DNA of 64,000 bases from Talpa occidentalis (lineage: Eukaryota; Chordata; Mammalia; Eulipotyphla; Talpidae): NCBI RefSeq assembly GCF_014898055.3, contig NW_023601322.1, positions 68,166,740-68,230,739 of the forward strand, given 5' to 3'. Position numbers and translations under genes: made by a program. Below are positions 1-13,317 of the stretch, piece by piece; position 1 is the first letter of the stretch; each line of letters begins with the position of its first letter. Below the pieces are notes generated by a model. The model saw only the letters and a program-made list of their open reading frames with translations, was not told the DNA's origin and did no database searches.

Positions 1-579
1 CCTGTGGCTTTCTGGGCTGCAGGATGTGCAAGAGGGGAAGGGGTCTAGTTCTTCAGCAGGGAGACTCTCCCAAGAGGCGGGGGGTGAACTGTATTCTGAA
101 GTGCCATCTCGGTTTCTTTTCCAGAAGGAACACCACTTGGGCATCTCCTTTATGCCCAGGGCTGAGCAAAATGAGATCTGTAGAATAGTCCCAGAAGGTG
201 CTTGGAATCTAGGGAGATTATTGACTCTAAATAGCATCTGTGAATCCCACGATCCTCAACCCCAGCTTCACTCTCATTCTCCTTCCTGTTCTTCCCCTCC
301 AGGCACCCACTGACCCTACCCCACTGTTCCGTGCACATTGGAGCCCTCACACAGGTTGCCACATGACTGGCATCCCGGATGTCCCGCCATGCCCCAGGGG
401 AGCCGGGACTGACCTGGAACCCTGAGGAGGCCGGGCGGCCTGCATGTCTCCTCCTGGGTCTTAGCAGTTTTCACTCTCCTGCCTGTCCGTTAGTGGTTGG
501 CTCCCTGCCTGGCAGGTGTGCTCTGAGCTCCCTTTTCTAAGTACTTACGGATTTTCTAAATCGCAAGCTTAGATCTTTT

Positions 580-1060
580 ACTTTCCTGCTTACAGCCCTG
601 CAGTGGTTCTCCAAATGGCCTTCCCAGCTCCTCTCTCTGCCTTTCTTCCTCATCGTCAGCCACACCGAGCTTCCCTTCGCTCCTTGTACATGCCATACAC
701 TGTCCGGCTTCTAGACTAGCACTTTCTGAAGCCTTTTTGTGAAATCCTCTCCTCTCCCACCTCTACTGCTGATTCTTACGGCTCCTTATAGCTCTTCTTC
801 CATATTCCTCCTTGGGGAAAGCTTCCAACTCCCTAGACTCGTGGGAGGGGGTTAGGGGCCTCCTCTGTTTTCACCTCACCAGGGCACTTAGACTGAGCTA
901 TAGGTATTTGTTTCCAATACACCTTCCTTACCAAAGTGGTATCTCCTTGAGGGAAGGGGCTAGATTTCTGTTTGGTTTTCACTTCTCAGAGGTTTCTCTG
1001 TTCCCGTTGTCACGCGCTAGGCACTCAGGGCTGACTTATGAACCGTGGTATGAGCCGATG
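580..1060 (+). mobile_element. L2 LINE 3' region
   Basis: The stretch includes CTGCAGTGGTTCTCCAAATGG, GGTATCTCCTTGAGGGAAGGG and CGCTAGGCACTCAGG, which match diverged L2 3'-end blocks (CTCCTTGAGGGCAGGG, CTAGCACAGTGCC). It is strongly diverged. Confidence 0.55.
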
Positions 1061-1189
1061 GTGGACCTGCCTTGGTGAATTTTCTGCTATCCCTGATGTG
1101 AATTCCTTGGTTCTGTGGGTACTTCAGCCCCGAGTATCTGGACAGTGGAATCCATAGCACAAGGGTCTGTGGGCAGAGGTCACTGACTC

Positions 1190-1560
1190 ATTCAGGAGCT
1201 ATTACGGAGTCTTGTCTATGTGCCAAGCCCAGTGCTGACACGGGATGCAGCATCAGGTCAGCCATGGAGCCAAACTCTCAGAGCTTGAATTCTAATGGAG
1301 GCACCAAATACTAAGTAAGCAAATATGAAAACTGCATCATTACATATTGTGATAAGTCCAAGGAAGGGACTGGAGAGGCTCATCGGGTGCTGTGACAGAA
1401 TAACTGGAGGGGCCGTGCCCACAATCCCGCTCCCTGTAGCTGACACACGGCTTCTGGAAAGGCCCTGCGCCCCACCTTTGTACTCTGCTGTGTCTACCTC
1501 AGAGTCACATCTGACCTTGGCAGTAGCTGAACCCATAAACTCTTCCACAAATATTTCCTT
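1190..1560 (+). mobile_element. L2-like ancient repeat
   Basis: ACTCATTCAGGAGCTATTACG, CTATGTGCCAAGCCCAGTGC and CAGAGCTTGAATTCTAATGG follow the familiar ancient repeat text (TATGTGCCAGGCACTG..., GAGCTTACATTCTAGTGG). The family (L2) is from memory. Confidence 0.5.
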
Positions 1561-4350
1561 TTAGCACTGGCTGCATCTGGGGTGCAGGGCTCTCCAGGGT
1601 GGGAAGGAGAGCTTTGCCTGAGTGCAGCTGGGGAGGCCTTCTGGAGGCCTAGGTCAGCAGCAGTGGCAGAGTGCTGTCCAGAGCCTGGTTGAGTAAAATG
1701 TTTCATGGCTGATTACACACCGGAGCATCGGCAGGACTGGCGTGGGGCACATGAAAGTCGCAGCCCCCTGGTGGCAGCTGGACGTGCTGCACTGACACTG
1801 TCAAGAGGTCCCTGTCACTGCTCTTCGGCCTTGCCTGGAGCTGGGAAAGACAGAGCCTCCAGCCTGTTGGCAGTTGTGCTGGCTGTGCTGCTTTTGCCTC
1901 AGAGCAGCTGCTTGCCTTCTTGAAAAACCCATGACTTTGGTTTGGGTGAGCTCATGTTGAGAGAGTTGGGGTGTCCCTCAGGGGTGCTCTGCCTGACCTG
2001 ACCTGAAACACCATGAGCTGTCTGGCTTCTCCCATCTTCGCCATCTCTTCCCATTGGAGTCACTCACACAAGCTCTTGGGCTTCCCAGCGGTCCATGTGC
2101 CAGCTGGTGCCCATGGCAAGGGAGAGGTCGCTTTGTGGACCTGGGAGAGGAGGCTGGAGTGCCAGCCTGACCATGAGGGGTTAACAGAGTGGCGGCAGGG
2201 TTAAGGCCCTGGGGCAATGCTGACATGCCTCCTGCCACTAACAATAGTCATGCCCTTGCATCAAGGCACCTTTGTTTCCCCTTCAGCAGGGGAGTGGGTG
2301 CCAGCTGCAGGTTAGAGGCTCCTGCTGGCCTGAGACCAGAAACTCCACTCTCTCCCCGGGAGACAGTGGCGGCCCCTGACATTCCTACACAAGCCGTCCC
2401 TCCTGGAGCAAAGGTGGCCTCTGTTGGCTCAGGGCAGATGGGCTATGCCTTGGGGAAGGGGCCATAGCGTGATTGGGAAGGTTCCTCCCCTCCTCTCTGA
2501 ACTGGAGGGGAACCAGCCAATTCATTATCTTCCCAGATGAAATGGAGTAGGGACCCTCTGTCCAGGGGTCTGTCTCCAGCCTCCTTTGTTTCTTGGCCCG
2601 TTCACCAAAGCCTGTGCTGGTGACCTGCTGCGCGCCTGCAGCGTGACAGTGTTTGTGCCTGAGAGAAAGGGCATGTTTATGGCAGTGTTTGCAGACATGT
2701 GATTGTGCTTGCATGTGCTCGTGATTATGTGCGTCTTAGCCGCAGGGGGGGGTTGTGTCCTTGAGGCTCTGAGGGCCTCTGTGAGTAAGGCCAGGCCGGG
2801 ACGTGTGTTTATGACAGCCGGTGATTCTGGTATGGGCAGCCCGTGCGTGCATGCATGCGTGTGTGCGCATGTGCTTGTGCGTATCTGTGCTTCCATGTGT
2901 GACTGGCCACATGTGCTCTCTGGATCCCCTTTTCTAGGCCAGGAAGGGGAGTCACAGTCGAGTCCCAAGATAGTAGGGTACTCCAGGGAGGTCCTGGGTG
3001 GGAACTAGAATGTTTCATCATTTCCGGTGCCTTTCCTTGATCTGCTTTTCTCCCCAACCTTCCTGTTCTTTCACCTTAGTCTTGGCCTGAAGATGTTGGA
3101 GGGGTGGAGGACCCTAACTTTGTGACCAAAGGTCCTGCCAGACTTGGGGTCAGGCATGGCCAGGCTTGTCCACGAGTCAGAGAAGTGAGAAACTGGGCAG
3201 CACAGAGAGATGTTACAGTTCCCTGGAACAGAGAACCCTTTTTTGCCTTGTTCTTTTTTCCTGGCTTGGAAATAATAGTCTTCAATATGAGATTAGGAGA
3301 AAAGGAAACAACCCGCACAGGAACCAGTTTGAACAAAGACAAGTTGCTGGACGTGCACAACAGCCCCATTGCGATGGAGTGTTCTCCCTGGAGATGGTTC
3401 TGCCTGCTGCTGGGGTGGTGGGTGAGCAAGGTGGGGGCAAGCAGTGGCTACGTTCAAGTGTCCTTTAGGGCCAGGCCCAGGAGCGGCCGGGCAGCAAGCG
3501 CAGGTGAAAGGGTCGACGCAGGCCCGTTTCCTCTTCTGTAACCTCTGGGGTGGTGTGGGGACTGAAGGAGAAATACATGTGACATGTTTGGCATGGGCCT
3601 GGCACAGGGCGAGCAGAAGTGATCCCTATACGTGTTGGGATCACAAGGGGGAAGATGAGGAAGGCTTTCAGTGAGACAGGTCTTAGCTGCAGAAGTAACC
3701 CTCTTTGTCAAAAGCCCTCCAAAGCAGAGATGCCAGCATGATTAAACAGGAATGGGTTTTCCCACAGGGTCTGGTGCACAGGTTTGTGTGTGCACATGTG
3801 CGTGTGCATATGTGTTGTTGGGGGTGGGAGGCAATGAGAAAACATATTGCCCAGCCCAGCAAAGGCTCTAAGGATGGAAAGTCACTGAGGCTAGAAAAGA
3901 AGGGAAGAGGACCATGTTTTTAAGTAAGAACAGGGCCTAACAGTATCTTCAGACTTCCCTGGACACTGGCTGTACGTGTATCACGTCAGGTGGTTCAGCA
4001 CATTTAGGGGTGCTGGGGACTGTTACTTGAGATATCTTTGTGGCAGTCCAAGTGGTGTGCTTATCTGGAAACCGCTTGTTTGTTCATTCACCAGCCAGCC
4101 ACTCATTCATTCCATCATTGTGGTGTATGTAGATCACATGTGATTCGTGTCAATCTTGGGAGGCTTGGGCCTATAAAGAAAGAAACTTTTGAGATTTAAC
4201 ATGAGGAACAAAATCTGAGGGGATGCTCACAAATGATCTTTAAGTTTGGAGGGGGCTTTTTATATGACTCCAGAGATAATGTATGTTTAAACCACAGCAG
4301 GAAGGATTCAGGCTAGATTTGAATTCAACCAATATTTGGCACTAGTTGTT
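1560..4350. other. Unique intronic sequence
   Basis: Apart from the TG-rich tracts at 2820-2900 and 3785-3818 I see no gene, RNA or clear repeat here. Short ORFs on both strands have no recognisable domain. Confidence 0.5.
2820..2900. repeat. TG/CG-rich alternating purine-pyrimidine tract
   Basis: An imperfect run of GTGCGTGCATGCATGCGTG type. A similar one lies at 3785-3818. It has Z-DNA potential and is otherwise low complexity. Confidence 0.6.
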
Positions 4351-4377
4351 AAAAAAAAGCAAGCAAGCAAGCAAGCT
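4351..4377 (+). repeat. (AAGC)n microsatellite
   Basis: A short A-run leads into about five AAGC units. A simple repeat with no gene context. Confidence 0.9.
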
Positions 4378-4494
4378 TCCTGACATGGTCAGGCATAGTC
4401 ATAAGCCCCATTTGGTTGGGATCCGGCCTGCCTGGGGCAAGCGGTGGAGCGGGTGACCTCTTGGAGACCCCTCCACACCCACGCGTCTAGATGT

Positions 4495-4597
4495 TCCACT
4501 GGCTTGGTTGCTGACTTACTCTCAGACCTTGGGCAGATGACTAAGCATTAATGAGCCTCAGTTTCCCTCTCTGTTAAATTGTGATGGGAGTGTTTCC
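4495..4597 (+). mobile_element. MIR SINE fragment
   Basis: It contains CTTGGGCAGATGACTAAGC and GAGCCTCAGTTTCCCTCTC, the MIR core and its downstream block (CTTGGGCAAGTCACTTAACC, CCTCAGTTTCCTCATC). A partial copy. Confidence 0.75.
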
Positions 4598-4599
4598 TT

Positions 4600-6190
4600 T
4601 CAGTTCCTCCCTGCCTTCCAGGGCTTGGGAAGGAGCCCACCCCTGTGAGGTTGCTTCAGTTTCTGAAGAAGAGGTCCCTATTTTTAACTCCAGCGAGTCC
4701 CTGTGATTTCCCTGGCTACACCCACACCCCACCCTGATTCCATATGCTTCACTGCCCGGGACTCCCAAAGCACATCTGGGGTCACTCTCTACTGCCCCCA
4801 CACGGGGTGTCCTGCAGCAGCTTGGGGAGCCAAGCTCCTGCTTTCTTCCATCTCTTGTATTTCCCCACCTAGAATGTCCCCCCAGTCTTCTCCACGTGAA
4901 CCCCATTCTGTCCCGAGTATTTCAAGCCTACTGCTTCCTGACTGGCCCTTCTCCCATCAGAAGTTCAGTTTCCTCCCGCTCCTTCCTCAGCTTGCTATCA
5001 ACACAGCCTTCCTCATCTGTGCTTGCATTTGCACTGCCTGATTCTGGCTCTCATGTCTGCTACGTGACCTGCCATAGGGGCTTAGCAGCATTGTTGGAAG
5101 GAAGGACTTTGGGATCTGGACTTGAGAATAAGAGGCATCAGAGGATGCCAGGATGTCTCAGACCAGTTCTTGGGGCCAGGGAGACAGGTAGATTGGAAGA
5201 GACTTGCAGGTGACCCCTGCTTCCAGTGCCTCCAGCTGTCTATCTGTCCATCCAGAGACCTCTTGCCCTTTGAATTGGTCAGGAAAGCAAGAGTATTGGT
5301 GAGGAAGAGACACATGGGGAGGTCAAGGAGCATTTGCCATCACCCTGAGTCACACTGGGATCTAGGTTGGATGGGTTTGTGTGTCCCTAGGCCATTGCTA
5401 AGGTTAGGACAGAGGCCGTTGCAGAGGCTTCTGGGAATTGGACGGAGCTGCCAAGGAAAGAGCTCTTTATCTTAGGGAGCTGGGTGGCCTGATACTGCTG
5501 CTTCACCAGCGCCCCTTCCACTTCTGATTCCCAGAGGAGATCAAGGGGCCAAGCACAATCTAGAAACTGAACAAATGATACATAACAGAAGTTGCCCCAC
5601 ACGGCTTTTTGGAAAGGGGGCTTATTTACAGCAACCTCCTTTCTCTGGTCAACCTCCCATTAGAAGTTCCCCAGGGAGAGGGAGGCTCCTCAGCCTCTGA
5701 CCAGATGTGGAGGTCACAGAGGGAATCCAGCCCCATGCTGACCAGCCCCTTCTGGGTCTCTGTCCCTAGCCTCGTGGGAGAGGGAGGGCCTGGCCTTGAG
5801 AAATGTTTTATTCTCCTGGCTGCCGCAGCCGAAGACCATGGCTTCCACATGTTCCTAAACAAACTTGATTGTCCTAGGGAATGATGTGTCACACGCAGGG
5901 CCGGAGCTGGAGTCCTGGCGGGAGCAGAGAGGGGGCAGGTATGGGGGTGAAGGGTGCTGGTACTCTCAGGGACAGGACAGTAGGGGTTCAACCAGGGAAA
6001 GGAAGCCCTGCCAGAAGGTAGGTCAGGCAGATGCACTAATATGGTAGGGCAGGTGAGGGCACTGGCTGGGGTTCCCCTTCTCCCCCAACCACAGACCCAC
6101 TCAGCTCCCCCCCCCCCCCAGCAAGGCCTGGAACCGTAAACAGCCTGAGTCAGAGCTGGGCAGCAGCTTACGAGCGTGTTGGTTCTGTCA
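4600..6190. other. Unique intronic sequence
   Basis: 4830-5060 is pyrimidine-rich with weak L2 resemblance. The rest shows nothing identifiable. Confidence 0.45.
6107..6119 (+). repeat. Poly-C run of 13
   Basis: An uninterrupted homopolymer of 13 C. Such runs are prone to sequencing length errors. Confidence 0.9.
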
Positions 6191-6194
6191 TTAG

Positions 6195-6345
6195 CTGTAA
6201 TAGCAGCATCTCACCCCGCTGCTGGTGCCTTTCATCCGAGTCTCTCAAAGAACTTGACAGAACAGCAAAGGGCTCTATTATCCTCACATTACTAATGGAG
6301 ACACCAAGGCCCAGACGAGCCTGGCAACTTTTTTAGGATTCATGG
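6195..6345. mobile_element. Possible L3/CR1-type ancient repeat
   Basis: GTGCCTTTCATCCGAGTCTC then TCAAAGAACTTGACAG and TTATCCTCACATTACTAATGG resemble a deep mammalian repeat (CTTTCATCC...CTCAAAGCACTTTACA). A second relative is at 54640-54730. The family assignment is uncertain. Confidence 0.45.
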
Positions 6346-6584
6346 AGGAGCTGGCAGCAGGCCGGTAATAGGTGGGTCTCTGGTTCTCGGGCTGGTTGGC
6401 CTGTCCTCCTTCATCCCCGCGCCTGCTGGTTGTGCCTGAAGCCAGAAGGCCCACTTGCCTCCTGAACTGGCATTAGGAGTTTCCATCCAACTTAGGAAGT
6501 AGGTTCTGGATTCTGTTTATTCCACATGTTTGTTCTTTCTTCAAATCTAGCCAGTAGTGAGCAGGTAACAAAAGTAATGACTGC

Positions 6585-6745
6585 TGCAACTTACATGGCT
6601 CTTCCTGGGAACCAGAGGATGTAGGGTCTAGCATTATTTCCATTTACAGCTGAGGAAACTGAGTCACAGAGAATAGGGAACTTTCAGGCCAGACAGCTAG
6701 TAACTGATAGTCAGGATTCAAGCCCCAGAAGGAAGATGCTGGCAT
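6585..6745 (-). mobile_element. MIR SINE, antisense
   Basis: ATTTCCATTTACAGCTGAGG, AAACTGAGTCACAGAG and ACAGCTAGTAACTGATAGTC are the complement of the MIR core. It ends at CAGGATTCAAGCCCC. Confidence 0.8.
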
Positions 6746-7309
6746 TTAACCTCACTATAAGATTAGCATTCTGGACCACTCCTAGGGCAGATCCCTGGTG
6801 CCAAGGCAGACCTCCACCATCAGCTCAGAGAATGGGAGACCCCTGTCCCTTTTCTCTTCATCTTTGGGAGAAATTGGTCTGGGGAATGAAGGCCTTGGCC
6901 TGGACCTTGGTCACAGGGACATTGTAGAGGAGATTCCTGATTTAACATCATTTTTGGTGAGTCAGAGAGTCTGGGGGCCAAGAGGCAGGGTGCTACATCC
7001 CCAACTCCTACTCAGCTTTGTCCTCAGTGTCCAGGAGCTGGGGGCACAGGGCATTCAGAGCCACCTGGGACAGGGCTGGCACCATGAGTGTGACTTGTGA
7101 TGGGAACCCATCATCCTGCTCTTCCAGGACAGTGAAGTATTTTGCTGTCTCCATCCCACATCCTCTCCTCTTCAGTGCCCACGTATTCCCAGGGATGGGC
7201 AATTCCCAAGCACAGCTACAGATGCCTTCTCGTCCTGCCTTCCTGGAGGCCCAGAGACCCTGCAGCATTTCTGGGAATGCAGGTGACAGCAGGTAAAAGC
7301 CAGCCCAGG

Positions 7310-7410
7310 ATTAGCTTCTGCCACAGCGGGCTGCAGGACCTAGGGCAAGTCACTTGCACCCTCCGCAAGCTTCCTTTTCCTCATCTGGAAAGCGAAGCTG
7401 CCCCAATAGT
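7310..7410 (+). mobile_element. MIR SINE fragment
   Basis: GACCTAGGGCAAGTCACTTGC and CTTTTCCTCATCTGGAAAGC are the MIR core and its following block. Confidence 0.75.
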
Positions 7411-10400
7411 GAGGTCTTTCCTAGCAGTCTCTTTTGTGCTTGGCTCCCCAGTTCTTGGATGCCTTGAGGAAAAAGTCTCTTATGAGATGCCTGGGTACCT
7501 TGCAGCCTTGGAGGCGGGTGGAGGGGCAGGAAATACTGGGAAATTGCGCGAGGCAAGGTCGCTGGCCATTTCTATTATAGGCTTCTATTTTAGCTATTTG
7601 TAACTTTCTGAAAAGTTCATGGTTTGGGGATTTTTTTTTTTTTTTGGTCATTTTTTCCATATTTGGTCATGGCCTGAAGCGATGATTTTTGGAAAGATAA
7701 TGTAAAAAACCCCTCAGCTGTTTGTGAGCATTGCAAACACCCACAAAAAATATCTTTTTTCCATTTAGAAGAAATAACAACATAGTTATGTTTTCTTTTT
7801 CAGCTCAAATAACTCCCAAACAACTCAAAAGACTTCAAACTTGGCTAGTAATTAATCCTTAATGAAGGGCACTGTACAGTATGTGCTCTGCAGAGTTTGG
7901 AAAAGAGAGGTTTCAAATTCAAAAAATTATTGATGCTTGGAAAAGCTTTGCATTCTTTTTCTGCTCATAGGCCCTCACCCCTGTACAGTAACCCCCTCCT
8001 AAGAAGGCTGGGTAGACCCTGAGTCGCTTAACTGGAGCCCAAGCGGGAGTGATTGAAGAGCCAGGTGACTCCTGTTCCTCTGTCCTTCTCTGGGTGGTCC
8101 TTGCTGATTTCACAGACTGAGAGACTGGGTCCGGGCAAAATTAGGGTCCGGCCTGGTACTGCTTTTTAAGCTGAAGTAAACCTGTCTTTTGAAAAGTTTA
8201 CATTTGGGGTTCTTGTCCCAGGAAACACCCAGAAGGAGGTGCTGTACAGTCCAGGGAAGTCACTGATTCTGGGGTTCCACCCAACCAGGGGCAGAATCCA
8301 GAAGGACCAGCACCTGAGGAAAGAAGTGGTGATGGTTCAGTGCCCATAGGACTTGCGACAGGGCCTCTGCCTGGAGCAAGCAAGGGAACCCCTCCCATCA
8401 GGCCACATGTCCTGGGCTACATCACTCAGAAACCGGTGTTTGAGGGTCTCTCTGCCCCTCTCCAGAATTCATCTTAGCTGCTGCCTCCAAACGCTTTTGA
8501 ATCCAGGCCTCTGACCGGGAAGAGGATGTGCCTTTTTTCAGTTGCTCTGCACTGCTCCCAGGTGCACATCACCCCCTGCCACTCTGGACAGTGAGAGTCT
8601 CAGCCCCAGAGTTCTCATTTCATTCTGCAAATCAAGACTGCTATAGGAGCTGGATGTTTTTAGGGGTGGAAAAGGGGCGGGGGGGTGCCTGGAAAGGGTG
8701 GGTAGTGGTGTGGAAAGGACATCAGAAGCCTGAGGTTTGAGTCTACTAGAACCACTGCTTGTATGCAACACGCCCCTGGAAAATCTCACCTCTCATTGGC
8801 TTCCTTACATGAACAGCAACTGGGTGAGGGGGTGCCTCCTCTCCCAATCCCCTTTCAGGGCTAAGGATCTGACTTTGCCTTCAGTGTTCAGGACCTGCAT
8901 ACACACACACACACACACACACACACCAGATTTTTGACTGAGCTAGCCTTCATGAAGCAAGAGAAGAAATTGATTCTGGGCTGGACCCAAGTCAGATGTG
9001 AGGACCCACAAGTCCTGCAGCTGCAGATAAGACCCAGGGAGGCACGCAGGCTGGGGCACAGACAAAAAGACCTGGAGGAGGCCCTGCCAGTTGGGAGGGT
9101 TGAGGATGGACCCTGAACTTGCCTACCAGCCAATGCCAGGATGTCATTTTCTCACATCTGTTTACACATCTGGAACCAGCCAGATGCATATTTCAAAGTG
9201 CTGATGAGGTCAGGCCTGCTGGCCTCAGGGAGAATGCCATTTGGTGACACTGCCTCCCAGGCCCCATCATCTTCTCCAGATGGTAGCCCCTTTCCGTCGT
9301 GCTTCTCCAGGCACACCCAGTGTCCCATGAAGCTGGGGAAGGGTTGAGGGCAGCTGCCTGCAGTGGGGCCTTGCCTTAGACCCGCAGTTGGGCACTAGAA
9401 CCTGCAGTATGTTAAAATTTCTTGCTGGGCCACTGTGGACTTCCCTGCCTTGCCTCCTGGCACTTCCATGTCCTGCCTATTGGGATTTCGGCACTTGCTG
9501 CCTGACTGTTACTCTTTCCATCCGACAGCCACGTGAGCGCTGGGCCTGGCTTCGGGCCCTTGCCTAGTGAAAGTGGAGTGGGTATACATCAGGAGAGGTC
9601 ACTCTCCTTCCCCTCTCCCTCCCTGGGGCCCAGCTGTGGCCCATGCAGACCCTCAGAGCCTCTTCTCTTCCTTAGCCTTGGAGAGGAAGAAACAGAAACC
9701 AGCAGCCCAGTGCGTCTGGGAAGCCCATTTTGAAGATCATGGTGGATGTTGGAGGGACAAGAGCCAGGCCTTGCCCTCAAAGTTAGAATCTTTGGGATGG
9801 GGAGTCCAAGAGCCATCTGTGGGGAGCCACAGTCATATCGTCATAAGTGGTGCCGCCTGGAGGTGCATCAGTCAGAGAAGGGAGAGCACTCTGTGAGGGG
9901 GGGTTGGGGGAGGTGCTAACTGGTTGGAACAGGGACAGCCTGAAGCCTCCTAAGATGACTTTTCAGGTCCCTGATTACTTCAGTTTGTGTTGGGGGGAGG
10001 GCAAGTGGGTGACTTCCAGGCTTCCAGAAGCTGGAGAGAGAAGTGGACAGAGAGGGCACTTGTAGATGGAGGAGGTAGTTGCTGAGAGACACACATTTAT
10101 TTTTCTCCTTGATTTGGGTTCCCTTCATGAGCCTTCAGAGCCCCCAGTGGGTCCAGCCTTCCTCTGTCTCAGCATTTGCTTCCTCCTTTGGCGACCACGC
10201 CACTTTGCAGAATGTTACCTCATGGTGAAGAGCGCTCCTGTCATGCTGTGAGGCCCCACACATGCTCTGAGCATGGCCCAGTGCAGTCCCTGGTCTGCCG
10301 TCAGGGAGCTTCTACTGAACATCCATGTGTTTATATTCCACCTCACTGAAAAAAGGCATGTGACATGGCACCCGTTGATGATTTTCTGAGAGACAAGTCT

Positions 10401-10450
10401 GACAGATGTGAAACAGTTAAAAATAGTTCCAGGCACATGTGTTAAGGACA
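7410..10450. other. Unique intronic sequence
   Basis: An AT-rich patch at 7600-7930 contrasts with the GC-richer flanks. Only the AC microsatellite at 8901 is otherwise noted. No exon seen. Confidence 0.5.
8901..8926 (+). repeat. (AC)n microsatellite
   Basis: About 13 uninterrupted AC units. Confidence 0.95.
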
Positions 10451-11270
10451 AAGTGAGCCGCACAACCCCTCCCGTGATTCTCCATTGCCCAAAAGACTTG
10501 GCCCCAGACTCCTAGTCCAGCTCACACAGCCTTTCCAGATCTCACTCCTGCCAAACCCCTCTAGCCTCAGCTTTCGCCATTCCTCCTCACGGTCCTTTCT
10601 TAACCCTACTGAGTTCATTGCACTTTGCAAATTCACCCTTCTCCCCTCATGCTGTCCCTAATGTCTGCAACATCTCTCCCTCCCTCTGCTCTGCCAAGTC
10701 CTGTTCATCATGCAGATGCCCATTTGTTCATCACCTCCTCTGGAAGTCCTCCTTAATCCTCTATACTGGCTAGTCTTACCTCTGTGCTCTCTTGTGTGTA
10801 GATACTCTGCCCAGTACTTTCAGGCTTTCTTGTATCTGCCTTTGTTTGGTTAATTCCCTCCACACCTTATCTTCTTTGAGGAGAGGATGCTCTTTTTTAA
10901 AAAAGATTTATTTATTTTTATTTATTTATTTATACAAGCTCTGGGTACAGTCAGAAGCGCGGGAGGGTGAGAGAATTCACCAGAGCCAGAGCGGGGAGCA
11001 GAGCAGGCTGAAGGACCGAAGTACACTGCTGAGGGGAGCAGCGGGCGGCAGGAGAGGTCTGCACGCCATGTGGGACCCTCCTGCGGTGGCCGGGGAGCAG
11101 CCGGGGATCGAACCGGTGCTGCAGAGGCTGCGGGCAGTTTCACAAAAACCCAGCGCTCAACCGCTGCACCACCGGGGAGGCCCAGAGGATGCTCTTATTC
11201 CCCCTTTTCTCCCTGCTCTCTAGCATGGTGCCTAGCTTTGTGAAGGCACCCAACATGTATTGTGTGAACA
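10450..11270 (+). mobile_element. L2 LINE 3' end, split by a SINE
   Basis: Typical L2 order: a pyrimidine-rich block with CATCACCTCCTCTGGAAGTCC, then TTTGAGGAGAGGATGCTC, and after the SINE TAGCATGGTGCCTAGC and AACATGTATTGTGTGAAC. The SINE duplication site falls inside it. Confidence 0.7.
10895..11183 (-). mobile_element. tRNA-derived SINE, subfamily A, full length
   Basis: Read on the minus strand it starts GGGCCTCCCC-GGTGG, has a B box GGTTCGATCCC and ends in TATAAATAAA...TCTTT-A(n). An exact 13-base target-site duplication AGAGGATGCTCTT flanks it (10882-10894 and 11184-11196). It landed inside an L2 copy. Subfamily A marks: GAATTCTCTC and CTTCTGACTGTACC. Confidence 0.93.
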
Positions 11271-11354
11271 GAAGTGAGTAGAGCTGATAAACACAAGAAG
11301 AATAATGACAACATGGGTGGGTAGGTCAGGCCAGGTTGGGAGGAAAATGAAAAG

Positions 11355-11850
11355 AACAATAATAACCACGCTGGTTGCTAATGTTTACTCTGAGCAAGGC
11401 TCCGTTCCCAGCACTTTCTAATTTTATCCTCACAAAAACCTTATGAGGTAGGCACTGTTACTCTCCCGATTTTACAGATGAGTGGAATGTGAAAGGGGAA
11501 TAATAAGAAGTTGGTAGAGATGAGAAGACATCTGATGTTAAGAAAATTGCACAAGCAAAGATGTAGAAGGACTTCATAGAGAATAGCCGGAGTGCAGGGC
11601 TTTGTTTGGAGAGTGGTAGGAGGGAGACATGATGGGGTCTGAGGTAACTAGATGACAAAGAATCTTGAAATTGGGCTCAGAAGTTTCTCTTGGTTTAGGC
11701 GTTGGGGAGCCATTGCCACCTTCTCAGCTGGAGATTGGTGGGGGTGGATCTGGCCATGATGCTGATGAATGACTTAGAGGGCAAAAACAGGCCAAGGGGC
11801 CTGAAGGAGAATATTGGCATAAATTCCCTCCCTCCCTCCCTTTCCCTCCA
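11355..11850. mobile_element. MIR (antisense) followed by L2-like sequence
   Basis: 11355-11510 is the complement of MIR (ATCCTCACAAAAACCTTATG, TTTTACAGATGAG). From about 11510 to 11850 comes L2-like text (TGCACAAGCAAAGATGTAG, ATGATGGGGTCTGAGG). The junction is by eye. Confidence 0.55.
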
Positions 11851-13317
11851 GTCATTTAAGTCCTTCCCTTTTGTGAGTGTCCACTACTGACCTGGGTGGC
11901 CTGGGGACCCTATGGCTGGACAGCAGCTGCAGGTCTCCTGGGCCCCCAACCTGCCCCTTTCTGGCTTGACTGAGCTGGCTGCTCAGGGCTGTGACTGTGA
12001 CCTGGGCTGGGCTGGATTTCTCCTCCACGGTCACTTTTACTAATGAGAAGCAGTTGTGCTTGCCTCGAATATGTAGGAGGCAGAGAGAACCCACAGCTCA
12101 GGGCCATGCGTGCTTCTGCCTGCTGCCCACCCTCTCTGTGTCTCATTCTCTGTCAGCTTCCAAATGCCACCCACCCCTGCCCGCCAGTGAGCAGTCTCGC
12201 TCCCCTCAACCTGGTAGGTTCTTTTTGGCTCACTGTGGGCTTCCAGTGCAGAGCAGCTGCTAGGCATGCGTTGGGCCCCAAGTGTCCTTATAGGGGAACC
12301 TTTCACAGCTTCCTCCTGCCATCAGATAAACAGCTTGGACCACATCGTCTCTGAAGTCTTTCTGATTATCTTGATTTTTCTCTTTCATCCTCACTTTTCT
12401 GTTTTTCCTTCTTTGCCTCAGCTGCTCAGGGGTCTCGGGGTCACACTTGGCTGAACAGGGTGAAGAGGATCCTCGTATCCTCTTCTCATCATCTAGTCAA
12501 TCACTATTAATTTTTGAGACCATACACCCTTCAGGAAGCCTACTGCGACCACCCCACCTTATTGGTGTACCAGAAAAAAAGCTGCAGGCCCGGGTCCAGT
12601 GCCCCCAGGTGGTAAAGCAGCCCAGCCTTGGTACCCATTAGCCTTGCTTTGCATCTTTGTTGCTAGTTCTAGTTAGGAAGTGGGGGCCGAGCAGGGGTGG
12701 GAATGGAGACAGTGGAGAGGGAGTAGACAGACATGCTAGTGCTTTCCCTGCTGGAAGCATCCAGAACACCTAGTTTTGGGAAGGGTGAGGAAAGAGGCCC
12801 AGAGTTGTTCTCTGGCTCACTTCTGGCTCTTGCCAGACTTAGGCAACTATTTCCCCCAGATCCATTAACCCTTAAACCGTAGTCACTAAAGCTCTTTTTC
12901 ATCATGTCCATTACTCTGAGCTGCCAGTAGCTCTGTCTGCAGAGTGGGAGACACGCCTTCCAGCTCAGGCCCCACTCCCACAAGCACATGGGCTGCTAGG
13001 GCCCAAACTCTCCTGTTAGCTCCCTTCCCTAGAAAGCATGTCAGAGGCCTGGTGACAACCCTCAGGACCTTGCCCTTTCTTCTCCTCTCTTGATTGAGGC
13101 CCATTTTTTATGGCCATGCTGTTGATGGTGCGCATATTCCAGAGTAATATGTTCAGGATTAGGCCGCACAATGAGGTTATGACTCCCTCCTGTGCAGCTC
13201 CCACCCAAGGGAACTTGCCCTACATCTGGTCGGTGCACATCTGGCTTAGGCTCACAGCTGGCCAGATGTTACATCTCTCTGAACCCAGGCCTGCAGCCTC
13301 TTCTGCTAGGGATTGGA
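11850..13317. other. Unique intronic sequence
   Basis: No gene and no confident repeat. It is C+T-rich in places, giving spurious ORFs. Confidence 0.5.
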